A DNA stretch of 64,000 nucleotides from Gari tellinella (Eukaryota > Mollusca > Bivalvia > Cardiida > Psammobiidae), in contig OV277863.1 in assembly GCA_922989275.2 (NCBI GenBank), positions 23,340,001 through 23,404,000 on the forward strand, in the 5' to 3' direction. Of the stretch, positions 1 through 11,200 are shown piece by piece. Positions within the stretch are counted from its first letter, which is position 1. Every line of letters begins with the position of its first letter. The translations under genes and the position numbers were made by a program. The notes below the pieces were generated by a model. The model was not told the DNA's origin. It saw nothing but the letters and a program-made list of their open reading frames with translations, and ran no database searches.

Positions 1-486
1 TCTGAACTCTTATAGTCATATACAATCTGAGCAAGTTTGAGATGGATTGGATAAAAATTGTGAACTCTAGAATGTAAACACCGTTAAATATGGCATTTTC
101 AGCAGTTCAAAGGTAAATAACTCTTGATCTATTTGTCCGATTTCAACCAAAATCGAACTCATTGGAACTTTTATGGTGATATACAATCGGGGCAAGTTTT
201 AAAAAGATTGGGTAAATATTATGGCCTCTAGAGTGTAAACACTGTTAAATATGGCATTTTCAGCAATTCAAAGGTTGATAACTCATGACCTAATAGTCCA
301 ATTTCAGCCATAATCGAACTCATTTGAACTCTTATAGCAATATACCATCTGAGCAAGTTTGAGAAAGATTGGATAAATATTGTGGCTTCTAGAGTGTAAA
401 CACTAAAATTGTTGACGCTGCACGCCGCACGACGGACATTCAAGGATTGCAAAAGCTCACCCTGAGCTAGCTCAGGTGAGCTAAAA
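1..486 (+). mobile_element. 3' end of a Helitron-like minisatellite-core element
   Basis: About three copies of a roughly 160-bp repeat (each with CTCTAGAGTGTAAACAC and GGCATTTTCAGCAATTCAAA) run in from the left edge. At 405-486 they end in a non-repetitive 3' tail: a CACGACGGAC stretch, then a hairpin made of GCTCACCCTGAGCTAGCTCA and GGTGAGC, then TAAAA. The 5' end is outside the window. The same 3' tail closes the complete element at 1569-3444. Confidence 0.7.
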
Positions 487-544
487 AGGTCGACAATCCA
501 ATATATGGAGATGACAGAGTTATTCTTGTGTACTACACTTCTTT

Positions 545-968
545 TTTTCAACCAAAATCGAACTCATCCGAACTCTTATGGTCATATACCATCTGGCCAG
601 GTTTTAGAAAGATTGGATAAATACTGTGGCCTCTAGAGTGTAAACACCGTTAAATATGCCATTTTCAGCAATTCAAAGGTAGATAACTCATGACCTATTT
701 GTCAGATTTCAACCAAAATCGAACTCTTCCGAACTCTTATGGTCATATACAATCTGGGCAGGTTTTAGAAAGATTGGATAAATACTGTGGCCTCTAGAGT
801 GTAAACACTGTTAAATATGGCATTTTCAGCAGTTCAAAGGTAGATAACTCATGACCTATTTGTCCGATTTCACCCATAATCGAACTCATCCGAACTCTTC
901 TAGCAATATACCATCTGAGCAAGTTTGAGAAAGATTGGATAAAAATTGTGGTCTCTAGAGTGTAAACA
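545..968 (+). repeat. Fragment of the 160-bp minisatellite
   Basis: Three further units of the 160-bp repeat seen at 1-405, without a clear 5' or 3' terminus. It breaks into another tandem family at about 970. Confidence 0.6.
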
Positions 969-969
969 C

Positions 970-1460
970 TTAAATTGTGAGCTAAATAAAAAGGGAGATA
1001 ATTCAAAATTGGGAAATGACAGAGTCATGGTTCTTGTGTACTGTACCTCCTTATGTCATCATCTATCACCGTATCAAGTTCATTAACTTGCAGTGTAACA
1101 GTCAAGAGATATGCTCTGGCAAAATTGATTTATTTTATGAGAAAAAGGGAGATAATTCAAAATTTGGAGATGAGAGAGTTACTCTTCTTGTGTACTGCAC
1201 TTCCTAATGTCATCCTCTATTTCTGTAACAACTTACAAGTTTAATCAACTTAGGGTGTAACAGTCCAGAGATATGCTCCGGACAAAAGATTCAGACAAAA
1301 TTGATTTTTTTTATGAGAAAAGGGGAGATAATTCAATATTGGGAGATGACAGAGCTACAGTTCTTGTGTACTGCACCTCCTTCTGTCATTCTCTATCACT
1401 GTATGAAGTTTCATCAACCTACGGTGAACCGTTCAAGAGATATGCTCTGTACAAAAAAGT
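970..1460 (+). repeat. Tandem repeat of the GGGAGATAATTCAA type
   Basis: Three diverged units of about 150-175 bp, each with AAGGGAGATAATTCAA, TTCTTGTGTACTGCACCTCC and an AAGAGATATGCTC motif. It ends in a CAGACAGACAGACCGACAGA tract at 1470-1496. No coding content seen. Confidence 0.6.
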
Positions 1461-1568
1461 GTGAAGGACGGGCAGACAGACAGACCGACAGACAGAAACA
1501 CGGACGTCCTTCCATTTGGGCACTTGTTGGGTTTTTCTATTGTTTAAAAGTACACAATAGCAACAAAA

Positions 1569-3444
1569 ACAAGAGGGCCTGAAGGCCCTGATATCGCTCA
1601 CCATTTGTAATGAAGCCTGATAGCTTCACCTTTAAATTTCACCCGTTTTATTCTAAATCCATTCAAGTTTGTCGACCTACTGTAGTATAGTAGAGTACAT
1701 CAAAGACAGATAACTAGAGCCTAAACAATACTGAAATTAAGCCTTTTTCTAGCATTTCAAAGTATATCAAGGGCAGGTAACTATTGCCACAATGATTACA
1801 TTTCAACAATAATTGCACTCCTTCGAGAACGTATAGCTACATCCTTTGTGTACAAGTATAATCAAAATCTATTGAAAACTGTAGTTGCAAGAGTGTAAAC
1901 GCTGTAAAATATGGCATTTTCAGCAATTCAAAGGTAGATATCTCTTGATCTATTTGTCTGATTCCAACCATAATCACCCTTTTTCCAACTCTTATGGTCA
2001 TATACAATATGGGCAAGTTTGAGAGAGCTTGGATAAATAGTGTGGCCTCTAGAGCGTAAACACTGTTAAATATATCATTTTCAGCAATTCAAAGGTAGGT
2101 AACTCTTGACCTATTGATCCGATTACAACCAAAATTGAACTCATCTGAAGTCTTATGGTAATATACAATCTGAGTAAGTTTGAGAAAGATTGGATAAAAT
2201 TTGTGGCCTCTAGAGTGTAAACATCGTTAAATATGGCATTTTCAGCAATTCAAAGGTATATAACTCTTGACCTATAAATCTGCTTTCAACCATAATCAAA
2301 CTCATCTGAATTCTTATTAGTTATATACAATCTGAGCAAGTTTAAGAAAGATTTGATAAAAATTGTGAACTCCAGAGTGTAAACACCGTTAAAAATGGCA
2401 TTTTCAGCAATTCAAAGGTAGATTACTCTTGATTGATTTGTCCGATTTCAACCAAAATCAAACTCATCGGAACTCTTATGGTCATATACAATCTGACCAG
2501 GTTTTAGAAAGATTGGATAAATTCTGTGGCCTCTAGAGTGTAAACACTGTTAAATATGACATTTTCAGCAATTCAAAGGTAGATAACTCTTGATCTATTT
2601 GTCCGATTTCAACCAAAATCAAACTCTTCCGAATTCTTATGGTCATATACAAGCTGGGCAGGTTTTAGAAATATTGGATAAATACTGTGGCCTCTAGAGT
2701 GTAAACACTGTTAAATATGGCATTTTCAGCAGTTCAAAGGTAGATAACTCATGACCTATTTGTCCGATTTCAACCATAATCGAACTCATCCGAACTCTTA
2801 TGGCAATATACCATCTGCTGAGCAAGTTTGAGAAAGATTGGATAAAAATTGTGAACTCTAGAGTGTAAACACCGTTAAAAATGGCATTTTCAGCAATTCA
2901 AAGGTAGATTACTCTGATTGATTTGTCCGATTTCAACCAAAATCAAACTCATCGGAACTCTTATGGTCATATACAATCTGGGCAGGTTTTAGAAAGATTG
3001 GATAAATACTGTGGCCTCTAGAGTGTAAACACCGTTAAATATGGCATTTTCAGCAATTCAAAGGTAGATAACTCTTGATCTATTTGTCCGATTTCAACCA
3101 AAATCAAACTCTTTCGAACTCTTATGGTCGTATACAAGCTGGGCAGGTTTTAGAAATATTGGATAAATACTGTGGCCTCTAGAGTGTAAACACTGTTAAA
3201 TATGGCATTTTCAGCAGTTCAAAGGTAGATAACTCATGACCTATTTGTCCGATTTCAACCATAATCGAACTCATCCGAACTCTTATGGCAATATACCATC
3301 TGAGCAAGTTTGAGAAAGATTGGATAAAAATTGTGGTCTCTAGAGTGTAAACACTAAAATTGTTGACGCCGCACGACGGACGACGCACGACGGACAATCA
3401 AGGATTGCAATAGCTCACCCTGAGCTAGCTCAGGTGAGCTAAAA
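1569..3444 (+). mobile_element. Complete Helitron-like (pearl-type) element with minisatellite core
   Basis: The 5' end is ACAAGAG followed by a small hairpin (GGGCC-TGAA-GGCCC) and ATATCGCTCACC. The core is about nine units of the 160-bp repeat. The 3' end is a CACGACGGAC stretch, a hairpin and GGTGAGCTAAAA. The 5' GCTCACC is the exact complement of the 3' GGTGAGC. The layout of unique ends around a tandem core is that of non-autonomous Helitron-like 'pearl' elements of bivalves. No Rep/helicase gene is present. The class assignment is inference from architecture. Confidence 0.6.
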
Positions 3445-3551
3445 CCCAACAATAACAATAGGGCAATCACGGAATGAATGGAATCTATTGTTCTCCCTAG
3501 TAGTCCCTACCCAACAAAGGACCTTTCGTGCGTGCGGACGGACAGACGGAC

Positions 3552-3708
3552 GTGCCACCAAAGTGGGTTAGAGGGCCTTTTCTTGTGTTATTTTCTTTTG
3601 TTCGAATATTGGGCCACGGCCCCTTAGTGTATTGTTACAGAATGAACTCTATTGTCTTCTTTTGTTATGTTTACCGTTATCTGGCCCTCTAACCCACTTT
3701 AGTGGCAC
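3552..3708. mobile_element. Short inverted-repeat element
   Basis: GTGCCACCAAAGTGGGTTAG at 3552 returns inverted at 3683-3708 (with one T/C change), followed by GGCCC on the inner side of both arms. It is about 157 bp and non-coding. Confidence 0.5.
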
Positions 3709-4106
3709 GGACAGACAGATGGATGGACAAAGCGGTGACTATATGCTCCCCCCCTAAAGGGAAGTATAATAACCTTACTGTTATCATGCATTAAGCAATC
3801 ACCTGTCTTTTGTAGTAAACATTATTGTCAAAACAGTGACTGGTTAAGAGAGGTTTTACTGTTCCTCTTCGTTAGCTGAGATTGATGGTTGAAAAGTATG
3901 GAACACCGTCACCCTTTTCTCTCTCTGTCACTTTACATGTACAAATTACAGTCAACCTTGTATTAAGCAGCTATTCAATACAATGCCCATTAGAAGTCTC
4001 TTATACAGTTGGCTGATAAATGCAGGAGCTTTCTGCATTATTTCAAATCCTGCATTGAGTGATCAACTGGCTTTGGCATCCTGAATGCTTCCTCAAAAAA
4101 CAACAC

Positions 4107-4296
4107 TTAACCCATTACAACATAGCCTGTTTCTAGTTTTGAAGACAGGTGAACACTTAAAGCAGGTTGAAATAAAGCAGAATGTACCTTAAGGGACATT
4201 CTGCTTTACTTTCAGTCAGTTTTAAAAGGAACTACTATTTTCAGTAGAGGAATGATTAAAGGCGTAAAAAGGTGTATTTAGGAGTAATGGGGTAAT
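4107..4296. mobile_element. MITE with TTAA end and AAAGCAGG core palindrome
   Basis: Starts TTAACCCATTAC and contains a palindromic core around AAGCAGGTTGAAATAAAGCA / TGCTTTACTTTCAG. It ends near TAATGGGGTAA. It is an older, diverged member of the family best seen at 27410-27660. Confidence 0.55.
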
Positions 4297-4379
4297 AAAG
4301 GCTTGTCTGTATAGCTACATGTACAATACAGTAAAAATCTCTCTATTACGACCACTAATAAGAGGGCGAAATGATTGTA

Positions 4380-4500
4380 TCAAAGACAGGTGACAGCTTA
4401 AAGCAAGGAGACAATAAAACAAAAAGCTGTTAATTTGTTAAAAAAGCTTTTTGTTTTACTGTCACCTTGCTTTAAGCAGTCACCTGCCTTAAACACATGA
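4380..4500. repeat. Palindromic core of the AAGCAAGGTGACAGTAAAAC type
   Basis: A near-perfect hairpin: a GTGACAGCTTAAAGCAAGGA arm with AAAACAAAAAGCT, and the inverted arm AGCTTTTTGTTTTACTGTCA plus CCTTGCTTTAAG. Related hairpins lie at 24041-24125 and 45950-46015. Confidence 0.55.
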
Positions 4501-4618
4501 TAAATAACGCAATTTAGTGGTTGTGATAGAGGGGTTTTACTGTAGTTTAAAAAGTTTCAAGAACATGTGAATACTTCAAACTCTGGACAAAAAAGTCTCT
4601 GAAAACCAAACAAATGCA

Positions 4619-4809
4619 GGGCTCCCGATAAGGGGAGTATTTCAAAAACTAAAATCTTTATTTCTGCATTAAATCCTATGGTGTCACTACTGAATTAGAA
4701 TCGTCTCGAAGAGACGATTCTAATGAGTAGTCAAACCATAGGATTTGGTGCTGAAACAAGAGAGAAAGTGTTGGATTTGTTCAGTTTACTCCCTCTTATC
4801 TAATGCCCT
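4619..4809. mobile_element. MITE with GGGCTCC(A/C)GATAAGGGGAG ends
   Basis: The left end GGGCTCCCGATAAGGGGAGT and the right end ACTCCCTCTTATCTAATGCCC form an imperfect TIR. A better copy with matching ends lies at 17365-17525. The centre has a separate hairpin, AGAATCGTCTCGAAGAGACG ATTCT. Confidence 0.6.
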
Positions 4810-4941
4810 GCAAAAGTCTTTGAGAGCTCCAGGGCTGCCAAAATTGGACATGAAAAATCCTAAGATTTCCCATTTTTCTATTTTTCCACAAGCGCAGTTT
4901 TGTGGGGGTATAAATATGTCCTTTATCCTAGCAGTTTAGCC

Positions 4942-5188
4942 TTAACCCCATAGACTGTTTCTAGTTTTGAAAACAGGTGATCACATTTAAAGCAGGTTGC
5001 ATTTTGCTTTACTTTCAGCCTGCAGATGATAGCTTATAGCAGACTGAAAGTAAAGCAGAACATATCTTAAGGTGCAATCTCCTTTACTTTCAACCTGCTT
5101 ACAATGATCACTTTTCTTCAAAACTGCAGAGGCTATGGGGTAATGGGTAAAGGAGTAAAAAGGGTGTACCTATCAAGTAATGGGTTAA
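4942..5188. mobile_element. TTAA-flanked MITE with two AAAGCAGG palindromes
   Basis: Begins TTAACCCCATAG and ends TAATGGGTTAA. The inside has GCAGGTTGCATTTTGCTTTA and GCAGACTGAAAGTAAAGCAG arms, so the core is partly duplicated. It lies 29 bp from MRPL17 exon 2, inside its downstream intron. Confidence 0.6.
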
Positions 5189-5216
5189 TATAATGAAATA
5201 TCGGGTATTTTCTTAC

Positions 5217-5288
5217 CAAAAGCCATTGTGATGCCATATCCATGGTAGGCTGGTGCTGATCTCCATGGACCATTGCTAAATTAATCAG
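5217..5288 (-). CDS. MRPL17: MRPL17 coding exon 2
   Basis: 72 bp, 24 codons, opening LINLAMVHGDQHQ and ending at SQWLL. The acceptor TTTCAG lies at 5294-5289 and the donor GTAAGA at 5216-5211. Confidence 0.85.
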
Positions 5289-8200
5289 CTGAAACAGAAA
5301 TTAAGGACAGTACAGTCAAACTTCGATACCTCAAACTCGCTTAACTCAAACCATCCAATAGTTTGATACATGAACTGCATTATTTCAGGCTTGGTTAAGT
5401 TGAACATACCCATATTTCAAAGTTAAAACGTGGCTAAGCCACGTTTTAACTTTGAAATACGGGTATGTTCGATATAACCGAGTTTGAGATATCGAAGTTC
5501 GACTGTAGTTCATTTTTAGCTACAGACAACAAGAGGGTCTTAAATGCCCTAATAAGTGAACCTGATAGTTTTACCGTTAAGTTTCAACCTATGAGTAAAC
5601 ACTGATACTGTAACACTTCTGAGTACATCAAGGGCAGATAACTCTTGACTCAGTAATCCAATTTCAACAGTAATGGCTCTCCTCAGACTCTTGCAAGAAC
5701 TTATACTTTTATTTACCAGGTCTTTCATGCAAGTGTAACATAATTATGTGGTTTGTTGGTATATGCAATTGAGGCTTTATATTGGGAAGTGAGTCAATTA
5801 TATAGCGCAAGGAACATCTCTTGGTGTGAGCTTAAGCTTTGCATCAACGGGGTTTATTGTTACTGGGTCACACGGTTTGCACGTTATAAAATGTGGCAGC
5901 GGTGGGATAATGACAACTGCCAGACCGGAGTTGCCTTGTTTTTTGTTTTTTTTTATACTGCTACACACCCCTTTCGGGTATTACGAGCAGGGGCACTTTT
6001 TAGGTGCACCATTGGGACTGTACCCGGCCGGTCACTTTATCCTGACACCGACGAACCAATTGTAATGCTAACCCGAAATCCTGAGCGCCAAGGAGGGAAG
6101 CTTTACACTGGGCATCCAAACATACCAGAGAACACTTAAATGTCTACAACTTCGAATGGATTATAATAAGAATTTTGACTATAAATGGCTATAATTTCTT
6201 GAATGAGATCAATTGTGGGAGAAATATGTCTTAATTGGTCAAGAGTTTTCAATTAAATATGCCCTTGATATGTTAAAATTGTCAAGATAAAGACAGGCTG
6301 GGTACAGTCCCAATCAATCATGGTGCACCTAAAAAGTGCCCCTGCTCGTAATACCCGAAAGGTAGTGACTAGGGGTATGTGACCGTACCTCTAATATTTG
6401 AAATTAGCGGTACGGTCACCTATTCCTAGCTAGCCCTGTGAGGGTTGACTAGGGGTATGTGAGTCATTTACACTACATTCAATACATTATTTGGCCTGCA
6501 GATACGTTTTATTGATGCTAATATTAATAATCTCTCATTTCTACCTTATCTTATGGATATTAAATGGAGAAAAACAATGGAACTTCGACAAATATTCTCC
6601 ATCCGACTTATTTTCACAGCAGCAATGAGAATAGATGTATTCCGCATATAGGGTGGTACACCCGATATCTGAAATCCATTACCAATGTTAAGTTTTTTTC
6701 ATTTCATATTTTTTATATATTTATATAAATTTGATTCAAAGGTACCTTATTTGATAAGTTTTTGTTCGAAACTACGGCTGTTGTAGCTTCTTAACTTAGC
6801 GTTGAATATAAAGTGGTAAGAATATATAAACTAGCGAAGCTTCGGCTCCCATCAAATATCGATAAATGTAAGTTTGCTGGTTACTAAAATCAACTCCAAA
6901 ATCAGGTTTGACAATGGATCGCAATTAAACAGTACAATAATTATTCTAAACAAAGCTGGTATTGGATAATTATACATGCTTGTAAAACAAGAGTTGTCAG
7001 AGAGACAACAAAGCTCGCCATTGGCACATTTAGAAACTTAAAAGCACACTCAAGGTCACCGAGGTCAAGCTTTTTGCCTGCATAGAAAGGTCTTGTCAAT
7101 ATCCACATGAAAATTAAATATGTAGTTACACCTCAAGGGACATAGGAAATATAAGCGTTTTTCGAAACCTAAACACAGATTTCTAATCCTTAAACTCTGG
7201 ATCTAAGTTCAAGGTCAAGGTCACAGGGGTCCAAACTTTTCTGTGCATGGAAAGGTCTTGTCCATATACACACACATACCAACTATGAAAGCAATACCTC
7301 AAGGGACATAGAAGTTATAGGCATTTTTCGAAACCTAAACACAGATTTCGAAACCTAAACACGGACCCTAAGTTCAAGGTCAAGGTCACAGGGGTCCAAA
7401 TTTGTCTGTGCATGGAAAGGTCTTGTCCATACACACACACACATACCAACTATGAATGTAATACCTCAAGAGACATTGAAGTTATAGGCATTTTTCGAAA
7501 CCTAAACACAGATTTCGAAACCTAAATGTGGGGCCTAAGTTCAAGGTCAAGGTCACAGGGGTCCAAATGTTTCTGTGCATGGAAAGGTCTTGTCCATATA
7601 CACACACATACCAACTATGAAAGCAATACCTCAAGGGACATAGAAGTTATAGGCATTTTTCGAAACCTAAACACAGATTTCGAAACCTAAACGTGGGCCC
7701 TAAGTTCAAGGTCAAGGTCACAGGGGTCCAAATTTTTCTGTGCATGGAAAGGTCTTGTCCATATACACACACATACCAACTATGAAAGCAATACCTCAAG
7801 AGACATAGAAGTTAAAGGCATTTTTCAAAACCTAAACACAGATTGAGAAACCTAAACGCGGGCCCTAAGTTCAAGGTCAAGGTCACAGGGGTCCAAATTT
7901 TTCTGTGCATGAAAAGGTCTTGTCCATATACACACACATACCAACTATGAATGCAATACCTCAAGAGACATAGAAGTTATAGGCATTTTTCGAAACCTAA
8001 ACACAGATTTCGAAACCTAAACGCGGACCCTAAGTTCAAGGTCAAGGTCACAGGGGTCCAAATTTTTCTGTGCATGGAAAGGTCTTGTCCATACACACAC
8101 ACATACCAACTATGAATGCAATACCTCAAGAGACATAGAAGTTATAGGCATTTTTCGAAACCAAAACCCAGATTTCGAAACCTAAACGCGGGCCCTAAGT

Positions 8201-11200
8201 TCAAGGTCAAGGTCACAGGGGTCCAAATTTTTTCTGTGCATGGAAAGGTCTTGTCCATATACACACACATACCAACTATGAAAGCAATACCTCAAGGGAC
8301 ATAGAAGTTATAGACATTTTCTTAAAATTGTTTACGCCGTTCACGACGACGACTACACTGGGGGTATTGCAATACATGTAGCTCGTCATGTACTTCGTAC
8401 AGGCGAGCTAAAAAATGTGTGAACGTTCTTTATTCATAGGTATACTTTTTGCTCCCGTGAAAAAAAAATGCCGATTGGAGAAAAACAATTGATGAAGTTT
8501 CTTTGCTTTTCTGCGTTCAACAGCCAGAATAGAAGGTAGAAATGAGATATAATTAACATTAGCATCAATATTAACGTATCTGCAGACAAAATAAAGTGCT
8601 ACTATATAGCGTTTTTGACTCACGTACCCCTAGTCAACCCTCACAGGGCTCGCTAGGGGTATGTGACCAGAGGGGTGCCGGACGTTTCGGTAAATGACCA
8701 GTTCGGTAAATTGATTGTATATAGTAATAGGTCTGGACGTTTCGGTAAAAAGGTAAATTAACCTAATTAAAGGTTTATGTACCTGTATATCACACCTCTC
8801 ACTTCATCAATAACTAATTGATATGTTATCACTTGTACCTTTTAATGCCTCACAAATGGGTTGGATCTAAACTATGCAATATTTTTGTGTTATCATGGTA
8901 TGTATCATTTGAGTATTATTCTGTAAATATACATATATGTTAAACATGAAAGGAATTGAAGAAACCAATAAGTATTTTAAAAAGTTCAGTTATTAATTAA
9001 TTTGAGAAGTAACAAACATCTCGTCTCCTCGTGGAAGAAATGGAATCAATATTCATGTATTTAAGAAATCCAGTTACTTTTACTCCATTCACATGTCCAT
9101 CTATTGCGTTGGTAGATCAGGATCCACACATACTAAAACAACCCTGCAAAAGTGGCACAAATACCATGACATAGTCTCATTGTTACCGGCAGAGGTGCGA
9201 TATACTTAATCCTTTAATTACTATAATTTACCTTTTTACCGAAACGTCCAGACCTTTCACTATATAAAATCAATTTACCGAACTGGTCATTTACCGAAAC
9301 CTCTGTAAATCGACCGTACCGCTAGTCACTACGAGTTATAGACCAAGCGTGCCACGGACTAAGCGTACCAGGTCTAAGTGTGCCATTTCAGGACTAAGCG
9401 TGCCACATATGAATTATATAGAGGAATATTTAATACTGTACCATATATAATATTATCACATTCTATTTTTCATAATAATGTATTAAAGAAGGGAAACTGT
9501 GAAATATTGAACCCTCAGATGTTAAAAACATGAAGTTAAATGTACAAACTTGGAAATTAAATGTTCCATTTTATCACACTTATTCATTTTCTCCTTGAAA
9601 GATTATGATATATCAAACACTATAAATCTAATCTATATAGTACAGCACAGGAAATGAAAATAAAAAGTATTTAAGAATTTGTTTTATTTCACACCTATAT
9701 GTGTTAAATGTCATTAGGAATCTCCACTCTGGCAAGCAGTCTGATCTTATAATCATGGATTTTAGTAAAGCCTTTGATAAAGTCGACCATAACCTCCTTA
9801 TTTATAAACTCAGTCAACTTGGTATAAATTCACATGTTATTTCCTGGATTTACTCTTTCCTTAAAAACAGATCACAAACAGTAGTTGTTGAAGGCTCACA
9901 TTCAGACTCAGTCCCAGTTCTCTCTGGCGTTCCTCAAGGCTCAGTCATCGGACCTTGCTTATTTCTATGCTACATAAATGACTTACCGGATTCTGTTAAA
10001 AGTAGGGTACGCCTGTTTGCTGATGATACTATTGTCTACCTTACCATCAACTCTGACACTGACTCACACCTACTACAAGAAGATTTATCCAGACTTGAAT
10101 CCTGGGCACAGACTTGGTCCATGGAATTTAATGCCGACAAATGTGAAGTAATTAGGGTCTCCAAATTTCCATATATACTTAATAACCAGGAACTAAAAGA
10201 AACTAAGAATGCAAAATACCTTGGAATCACACTTAGTAACGACTTCACCTTCAATACACATATAGAAAATATAGCATCTAAAGCAAACAGCACTCTACGC
10301 TTCATAAAAAGAAACATTAAGTCCAACAATAAATCTATTAAGGAAACTGCTTATAAAACTTATGTCCTTCCCCAGCTTGAATATTGTACTATTTGTAGCA
10401 CTGTATGGCACCCCTGGCAAAAGTCTTTAACCTATGAACTTGAACGTGTCCAGAGATCTGCAGCCAGATATGTTATGAACGACTTCTCTTACTACTCCAG
10501 TGTCACCTCCATGCTTAACTCTCTTAACTGGCCAACTCTTGAAGAAAGAAGAACTAAAGCCTCTGTCATCATGCTGTATAAGATTGCAAACATTGTTGAT
10601 CACAAACACCTTAACCCCTCTAGAAACTTCAATTACCTACTGCCATTTTCAAGAACACAGTATCACGCCAACTCATTTTTCCCACGCACTATTAGACTCT
10701 GGAACCAGTTGCCGTATTACATCAAGGCCAGTGACAGCTTAGAAAGCTTCACTATGCGCCTCAGCACTTACAGTCAGTAATCATGCACTCTGTTTTTAAC
10801 CATTTTAAACTATTTTTAGCCATATCTGTATCATCATTACATGGTTTTTTTTAACCTTTTAACTAACTGACCCTGACCTCCCTGTCATGATCAGCAATTG
10901 ATCGTTGGGAGTATCACGTAGACGTAGACGGAATCTTGGATCCAAACTTGGTCGCAGTTTGGATACCTGTTAAAACCACACTAGCTAACAATTAACTACT
11001 AAGTGTAATTAGCACATCATTGTTGACCACCCAACAAATCTACCCTCTATAATTTCATAGGTGGCACGCTTAGTCTAGAAATGGTACACTTAGGCAGTGG
11101 GACACTTAGGCAGTGGCACGCTTAGTCTGTCACCCGTCACTACCTACCCGAAAGGGATGTGTTGCAGTATATAGAAACAAACAGATACATAGGTCCTCGG

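Larger units (their letters stand above)
5954..11171. mobile_element. Nested inverted-repeat transposon complex in the MRPL17 intron
   Basis: The outer arm TATACTGCTACACACCCCTT TCGGGT at 5954 recurs inverted at 11146-11171 with two changes. The left arm also folds back on 6303-6362 (AGGGGCACTTTT and TGGTGCACC in inverse). A second pair, 6425-6465 and 8618-8660 (CTAGTCAACCCTCACAGGG), brackets the element at 6987-8413. Further right lie inserts at 8668-9305 and 9341-11126. The order suggests successive insertions into one another. No transposase reading frame was found. Confidence 0.55.

Noticed and set aside
5753..6139. 128-codon open frame
   Set aside because: It lies over inverted-repeat arms of a transposon and no family was recognised.
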